Shown: one piece after another, positions 31,194 through 35,491 of the stretch | Numbering within the stretch: position 1 is the first letter of the stretch | Layout of the letters: each line of letters begins with the position of its first letter | Assembly (NCBI GenBank): GCA_937901345.1 | Contig: CALCHM010000201.1 | Location: 1 to 35,491 of the forward strand | DNA length: 35,491 bases | Direction of reading: 5' to 3' | Source: an uncultured Prevotella sp. | GTDB lineage: Bacteria; Bacteroidota; Bacteroidia; Bacteroidales; Bacteroidaceae | Notes under the pieces: model-generated | Seen by the model: only the letters and a program-made list of their open reading frames with translations | Told to the model about the DNA's origin: nothing | Database searches by the model: none | Program-made: the position numbers and the translations under genes

Positions 31194-32339
31194 TTATATT
31201 ATGTCTGATATTATTCTATCTGATATGAAAAATCTGTCTTCCGGGATACGGACATTGCCGTTGGAAAGAAGCACCAGATTGCCTATGGCGAAGGCGCGGG
31301 AGAGTTCATCCAGGTCACAATGTCCGCGCAGATAGGATTCCGGAATTCCGTCTGATGTTCGGAGTGCCAGCATGATACGCTCCAGCACCAGCTGCTCTTC
31401 CGTAAGGTCCTCTCCATCCTGACACCCGGTCGGATCTTCAAGATACTTACCAAGGTCCGGTTCGTTCCAATACCTGGAAATACCGGTATAACTATGCGCT
31501 CCGGGGCCTAAACCTACGTATGGGATATGTCGCCAATATGCGGAATTATGTTTCGCTTCGTAACCCGGAAGAGCAAAGTTGGAGATTTCGTAGTGGGTAT
31601 ATCCGGCATCACGCAACGCCTGACAGAGCATATCGTACTGATGCTCACAAAGTTCCTCGGAAGCTTCCTCCCATCTGCCACGTTCTACCAGTTTTGCGAG
31701 CATGCTTCCCGGCTCTACCGACAGCTGATATGAGGATATATGTTTCGGTAGTTTACCGGATGGGGATATGGACAGAGCCTTGTCCAACGTTTCCTGCCAC
31801 TGCTGATCTGAAAGCTGAGGAAGACCGAAGATAAGGTCTAGGCTGATATTCTCTACACCAGAAGACTCAAGTATCTCATAGGCCTTGCGGGCAGTATCGG
31901 CATCATGCCTGCGGTTCATGAACTTGAGGATACCGTCATCAAAAGACTGCACACCCATGCTTATGCGGTTCACCCCAAGAGCAAGCAATCCCTTGATATA
32001 GGACTCTCCCTTCTCCACGATATCTTCAGGGTTCACCTCGACTGTAAATTCTTCGTATGGTCCTCCATGGCCGATTTCATGGAGGGATGAAAGGATTCGT
32101 TCAAGAACACGAAGAGGCAGCACCGATGGGGTGCCGCCTCCTATATATAATGTATTTACCTCGTCTGATATCTCGTCCGCACGAAGACTGATCTCATTGA
32201 CCAGAGCATCTGCAAACTTTTCGAACATAACTTCCTGCTTGAGCGCATCCTCTTTTGAGCGGCATCTGCCTGCGACTTCAGAATAAAAGTCACAATATGT
32301 GCAGAAACTCCTGCAGAAAGGTATGTGGATGTATATCAC
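31194..32339 (-). CDS. hemW: HemW-like radical SAM protein (coproporphyrinogen III oxidase family)
   Basis: This 381-residue protein starts MIYIHIPFCRSFCTYCDFYS, with the radical SAM cluster Cys9, Cys13 and Cys16 in the CxxxCxxCxF form typical of HemW and not HemN. Other family marks are NTLYIGGGTPSVLP, FTVEVNPEDI, GVNRISMGVQSFDD and HYEISNFALPGYEAKHNSAY, followed by GLGPGAHSY. HemW proteins bind and deliver heme and were formerly annotated as oxygen-independent coproporphyrinogen oxidase. It lies one base after the coiled-coil membrane protein gene and three bases before the aminopeptidase start. Confidence 0.92.
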   Translation of the reverse strand: MIYIHIPFCRSFCTYCDFYSEVAGRCRSKEDALKQEVMFEKFADALVNEISLRADEISDEVNTLYIGGGTPSVLPLRVLERILSSLHEIGHGGPYEEFTVEVNPEDIVEKGESYIKGLLALGVNRISMGVQSFDDGILKFMNRRHDADTARKAYEILESSGVENISLDLIFGLPQLSDQQWQETLDKALSISPSGKLPKHISSYQLSVEPGSMLAKLVERGRWEEASEELCEHQYDMLCQALRDAGYTHYEISNFALPGYEAKHNSAYWRHIPYVGLGPGAHSYTGISRYWNEPDLGKYLEDPTGCQDGEDLTEEQLVLERIMLALRTSDGIPESYLRGHCDLDELSRAFAIGNLVLLSNGNVRIPEDRFFISDRIISDII

Positions 32340-32340
32340 G

Positions 32341-33204
32341 TTATCGGAGCATCATTTCAGCTGAACCGAGCAGGGTCTGCTCAGTATAAGCCTCAACGGT
32401 ATAGATACCCTTTGTATACTCAGGAATCTCATTGAGATAGATGCTGAGGTCCACCTCCTTGCCCTGATAATCCACTTCACGGGATGCCGAGCAGATCATA
32501 GGCTCACCATTTACCTCGAACGTTCTCTGAGTGCTGTTGGTCAGAAGTATTCCTTCAGGATCCTTTACTCTGATATATACTCTTACAGGACCCTTCGGAG
32601 CAAGGTCGTTCTCCACGAGACTGAGGGAAGTCATCAGTCTTACCACTCTGCTGCTTCTGTCGGTAACCTTGTCAGATGCATTATAAGCTTCAAGTCTTAT
32701 GCCTCTTGCCTTGATTACAGAACCGGCTGCCACCTGATCTGAAAGGCTTTCAACGGTCTTGTTCAGTGCTTCTTCCCTCTTTCTGCTTTCAGCAGCCTCG
32801 CGGCGTGCTGCAGCTGCATCAGCCTTAAGCTTCTGGTTCAATGTGTTGAGAGAGTCGATCTGGACGATATAGCTCTTCATGATGGTTCTGAGGGTACCGA
32901 GTTCCTTCTCATACTGACGCATCTTGCTTCTGTTTGTCGCCTCGGTCTTCTGGATTCTTGCTATAAGCTGAGACACTTCTTCTCTTGAAGAATCGAGCTG
33001 TGAATTGATCGAATCATAATCAGAAGACAATGAAGCATAGTCATTCTGGAGCTCGACCATCTGAGCTGTAAGCTCTTCCTTATCTATCGTAAGTTCCTTT
33101 ACCAGAGATGTCTTCTGATACCAGATGTATGCAAGAGTACCGGCGAGAGCTACTGCTACCGCGATAAGGGCATACATGATTTTTTTCAGAGTGCTGTTTT
33201 CCAT
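32341..33204 (-). CDS. Membrane-anchored coiled-coil protein, function unknown
   Basis: This 287-residue protein has one N-terminal membrane helix (IMYALIAVAVALAGTLAYIW, about 9-28), then a long coiled coil (about 32-160: KEELTAQMVELQNDYASLSS through AAESRKREEALNKTVESLSD) and a beta-rich C-terminal domain (about 165-287: PVRVYIRVKDPEGILLTNST, GIYTVEAYTEQTLLGSAEM). Similar proteins occur in Bacteroidetes near cell-envelope genes. The layout suggests an inner membrane protein with a periplasmic head. No named family was recognised. Confidence 0.75.
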   Translation of the reverse strand: MENSTLKKIMYALIAVAVALAGTLAYIWYQKTSLVKELTIDKEELTAQMVELQNDYASLSSDYDSINSQLDSSREEVSQLIARIQKTEATNRSKMRQYEKELGTLRTIMKSYIVQIDSLNTLNQKLKADAAAARREAAESRKREEALNKTVESLSDQVAAGSVIKARGIRLEAYNASDKVTDRSSRVVRLMTSLSLVENDLAPKGPVRVYIRVKDPEGILLTNSTQRTFEVNGEPMICSASREVDYQGKEVDLSIYLNEIPEYTKGIYTVEAYTEQTLLGSAEMMLR

Positions 33205-33264
33205 ACTATGAATTAATTAGTTTGTTTGTGGGCATCCTTGGCTCAGGATGGCGATACACGCATG

Positions 33265-33272
33265 CAAAGATA
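33265..33272 (-). promoter_or_regulatory. Bacteroidetes-type -7 box for the coiled-coil gene
   Basis: TATCTTTG fits TAnnTTTG, about 60 bases before the start at 33204. A CATCCT/AGGATG hairpin lies in the leader (33233-33250). Confidence 0.5.
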
Positions 33273-33292
33273 GTAAAATATCGGATTTTTCG

Positions 33293-33300
33293 TATATTTG
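33293..33300 (+). promoter_or_regulatory. Bacteroidetes-type -7 box for the plus-strand membrane gene
   Basis: TATATTTG fits TAnnTTTG, 47 bases before the ATG at 33348; divergent from the box at 33265. Confidence 0.5.
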
Positions 33301-33347
33301 TGACCCATCCGACCAGATGACCATGTTTTACAAGCAAAAATGACGCC

Positions 33348-33821
33348 ATGAAATATTTGATCAGATCCGTAAAGTACTTCTTCTATTTCGCAATACTGAC
33401 AACCCTCATCATCCTCGCACTTGTTCTGATCGGAGCAGTGGAAGGAAATATCGAAAGCATATTTGAAGACGGATACAGTTCCCTCTGGAAGATTGCTGCA
33501 TTCTTTATCATTGTGGCATCCGTATATCCGAAGTTCGGTTTCGTCAGAAGACAACTGGAGACATCAGAAGACTGGGACATTGTGAAGGAAAAGGCAAAGG
33601 CATATTTCGATGAGAAGCCTTTCTTTGTGGAATCCGAGACCGAGGACTGTCTGACATTCAGACGCAGAGACGTCATCGGAAGACTGACAAAGATGTGCGA
33701 AGACCGCATAACTGTCAGCAGGACCGATGACGGATATTTCATGGAAGGACTAAGGAAGGATGTCTTCCTTTACTCTTCCGGCTTGTTGAGCATCTTGGCA
33801 GCCTCTGACAACGCAGAGTAG
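33348..33821 (+). CDS. Small inner membrane protein, function unknown
   Basis: This 157-residue protein has two membrane segments (YFFYFAILTTLIILALVLIG, about 10-30, and LWKIAAFFIIVASVYPKFGF, about 46-65) followed by a soluble domain of about 90 residues (EDWDIVKEKAKAYFDEKPFF, EDCLTFRRRDVIGRLTKMCE). It is convergent with the DUF3109 gene and overlaps its end by 52 bases. Small proteins of this type are found in Bacteroidales, without a known role. It has its own promoter box. Confidence 0.7.
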   Translation: MKYLIRSVKYFFYFAILTTLIILALVLIGAVEGNIESIFEDGYSSLWKIAAFFIIVASVYPKFGFVRRQLETSEDWDIVKEKAKAYFDEKPFFVESETEDCLTFRRRDVIGRLTKMCEDRITVSRTDDGYFMEGLRKDVFLYSSGLLSILAASDNAE

Positions 33822-34369
33822 AAATCTTCGCCGAAATAACGTTCTATAGGTTCGCGCAGGAATTCATAGACGCGGACCTTATCTTTTTTACCTTTGGCGA
33901 ACGCATCCTGGCAGATATGCCACCTATGCAGGTTCAGGGCTCTCATTCCATTGCGGAGAGTCGTTATTCGGATAGGATAAAGCCAGCATGATATCGGCTT
34001 GCGGAAATCTCCCTTACCCTGGAACCAACATCTCTCCATCGAACAGAAACAGTTGCCGTCTTCGTCGAAAATCGTATAGGCACATTCCTCACTTCCCGGC
34101 ACCAGTGGAGTGACCATATCCCCGTCCATATCGATTTCATAGAATCCTTTACGGGCAACTGCGGCGCGGCCTTCCTCTGACATTATCGGAGAAAATATAT
34201 GATAGTTCTTTTCGATAGCTTCCGCTTCACATTCCTCCATCGGTGCTCCACTGTCTCCGATGACACAGCAGCAGCCCTTGCATTTCTCATAGTCACATGC
34301 AAAATACTCGGTCAGAATCTCCTCTGACACCAGACAATCGTCTATTTCTATTATTGTTCCGTGATACAT
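33770..34369 (-). CDS. DUF3109 family protein (Cys-rich, metal-binding type)
   Basis: This 199-residue protein has the Cys clusters of DUF3109: FACDYEKCKGCCCVIGDSGA near residues 23-42, GNCFCSMERCW near 105-117, KPISCWLYPIRIT, and HRWHICQDAF. These resemble the zinc- or iron-chelating YkgJ-type proteins. The family is widespread in Bacteroidetes; the function is unknown. It starts three bases after the M16 peptidase stop, so the two are likely in one operon. Confidence 0.88.
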   Translation of the reverse strand: MYHGTIIEIDDCLVSEEILTEYFACDYEKCKGCCCVIGDSGAPMEECEAEAIEKNYHIFSPIMSEEGRAAVARKGFYEIDMDGDMVTPLVPGSEECAYTIFDEDGNCFCSMERCWFQGKGDFRKPISCWLYPIRITTLRNGMRALNLHRWHICQDAFAKGKKDKVRVYEFLREPIERYFGEDFYSALSEAAKMLNKPEE

Positions 34370-34371
34370 AT

Positions 34372-35491
34372 CTATTTCTTGCTGACAATATATTCTACTC
34401 TGGTTCCTTCATTAAGCCTTGAAATGATGGTCTTCACCTTTTCCGGTGTCACCGACTTTATTCTGGCATCATGGTTTGTAGTGAAGTCCTTTCCTGCAAG
34501 ATGTCTTCTGGAAATTACGTTAAGCCAATAGAAAGGCAACTTCATCTCCATCTCGAGACCGGTCTTCAACTGAGTCTTGAAAGCTTCTACATCCTCTTTG
34601 GTAACCTCCACACCCTGAGTACCTGAAAGTACGGAACGGACTATATTCAAAGCCTCAATTGTTCCGGTATGCTGCGTATCCGAGGAGAATCCGTTCTCCG
34701 AAATCTCATTCAGGGAAATGTGGATATTCATCCTTTCATTCGGATATATCCTGCATTCATGAGACAAGGTCAGGTACATTCCGGTATCCGCTATAGCATC
34801 TGAAAGATTCTTCTTAAGCACCATTGCGGCCACTTCAGCTGCCATCAGATTGTCCGCAGTCAAGGTAAACGGTAAAGAAAGTGCCATATCCACACTGTTC
34901 CTGTCTCCTTCCACAGTATAAGTAGACCATCCAGAAGCCGGCTGATATCTGACAAGTGGCTTTCTGAAGGCGATATCTGTAACCTCAAATTCACCGGCAT
35001 ACTTCAGCATCATCTTCTTGAGGACTGCAGGATCCACATCTCCAAGAATTATCAGCACACCATCGTTTGTCTTCTGAAGAATGCTCTGATAGAAGCGGTC
35101 CGCCTTCTTCGCCAGATCGGGAGACAGCCTGTCAAGCATCCTGTATGAAACATAATCATAATCCGGACACATTATCTCGTTCACCTTGGCTACCATCTCA
35201 GCCGGAGTGCCCTTTCTCAAAGCGTTGCGCAAAGGCTCGCATGATTCATAATACTTGACTGCATTCTCATCAATCCTCCTGTCGTATAATGCAGAAAGAA
35301 GGGAATTCATCATGAAATCCATCTTGTCATCATCGACAGATCCGCTTATCATCGTTGCATTCATAGCCGTATGAACATCCAAGGACATACCTTCGGAAGC
35401 GAGCACTGCAATGAATTCATCAGCCGGCATACCACATATCCTGCTGAGCAGGAAATAATCCGAGACATAACCGCCTTCACCTTTGGCCAGA
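34372..35491 (-). CDS. M16 family zinc peptidase, C-terminal portion (partial)
   Basis: The reading frame is open to the right edge, so about 372 C-terminal residues are seen and the start is beyond the window; the Met at 35430 is internal. Visible parts fit M16 (insulinase/PqqL-like) peptidases: GEGGYVSDYFLLS at the edge, DDDKMDFMMNSLLSALYDRR, YQSILQKTNDGVLIILGDVD, and RKPLVRYQPASGWSTYTVEG. It then has AAEVAAMVLKKNLSDAIADT with TGMYLTLSHECRIYP (the 'L.+.IR...+.Y' type segment). The HxxEH zinc motif would be in the missing N-terminal part or in another half. The product probably acts in the periplasm. Confidence 0.8.
   Translation of the reverse strand, partial: LAKGEGGYVSDYFLLSRICGMPADEFIAVLASEGMSLDVHTAMNATMISGSVDDDKMDFMMNSLLSALYDRRIDENAVKYYESCEPLRNALRKGTPAEMVAKVNEIMCPDYDYVSYRMLDRLSPDLAKKADRFYQSILQKTNDGVLIILGDVDPAVLKKMMLKYAGEFEVTDIAFRKPLVRYQPASGWSTYTVEGDRNSVDMALSLPFTLTADNLMAAEVAAMVLKKNLSDAIADTGMYLTLSHECRIYPNERMNIHISLNEISENGFSSDTQHTGTIEALNIVRSVLSGTQGVEVTKEDVEAFKTQLKTGLEMEMKLPFYWLNVISRRHLAGKDFTTNHDARIKSVTPEKVKTIISRLNEGTRVEYIVSKK

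Noticed and set aside
1..35491. tRNA, rRNA, transposase, integrase or attachment site
   Set aside because: None was recognised on either strand by reading; a tRNA scan would be needed to exclude small RNA genes completely.

Overview
The window reads as three joined pieces of DNA. Positions 1 to about 23,590 are the structural region of a long-tailed (siphovirus-type) phage of a Gram-positive, Clostridia-like host: SPP1-type portal, Mu F-like minor head protein, gp20-type scaffold, a Dit/Tal tail tip, a PGRP-type amidase, and strong GGAGG ribosome sites. Positions from about 23,590 to 31,050 are AT-richer Bacteroidales chromosome (DUF1016, DUF4254, GT9, WbqC, long LepB, DapB, C-terminal part of PckA; promoter boxes of the TAnnTTTG type). 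Positions from about 31,040 to the right end are a second Bacteroidetes piece (start of an Xaa-Pro aminopeptidase, HemW-like protein, coiled-coil membrane protein, DUF3109, M16 peptidase). Each join falls in the middle of two unrelated genes at a short stretch that fits both. This looks more like chimeric assembly than biology, although real recombination cannot be excluded from sequence alone.

Phage part, read along the minus strand from 23.6 kb down to 1. A truncated tail protein, a repeat-rich tail protein, a 25-residue mini-gene, a BppU-SGNH esterase baseplate protein, a 209-residue structural-type protein and a small membrane protein lead into the portal. A divergent control region follows: a plus-strand ribbon-helix-helix protein, two promoters facing apart, and two copies of a GTTGCGCAAC palindrome. 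Then come a 69-residue protein, an HNH endonuclease, the minor head protein, holin, amidase, scaffold, major capsid, four head-tail connector and tail completion genes, the major tail protein, and a tail chaperone pair joined by a -1 frameshift at T TTT TTT.

The tail-tip section is the most unusual part. Instead of one tape measure, one Dit and one Tal, the phage has two of each: TMP-1, a plus-strand secreted-protein gene with its own promoter and terminator, TMP-2 (with a run of 36-residue double-tryptophan repeats), a short Dit, a Tal, a full-length Dit and a second Tal. The pairs are clearly related in sequence but well diverged, as if a whole TMP-Dit-Tal cassette had been acquired. The lysis genes sit inside the head module, and receptor-side genes sit directly upstream of the portal, which is also uncommon. 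No terminase, integrase, replication gene or lysogeny repressor is visible, so the phage is incomplete here.

Bacteroidales part. Next to the first join is a short accessory patch: a truncated DUF1016 gene, an unrecognised 271-residue protein, and a second DUF1016 remnant. Short palindromes are embedded in frame in both DUF1016 copies. Housekeeping genes follow: DUF4254 and a GT9 glycosyltransferase on the plus strand; dapB, lepB and a WbqC-family gene as a minus-strand group. No rRNA, tRNA, CRISPR array or insertion sequence was recognised.
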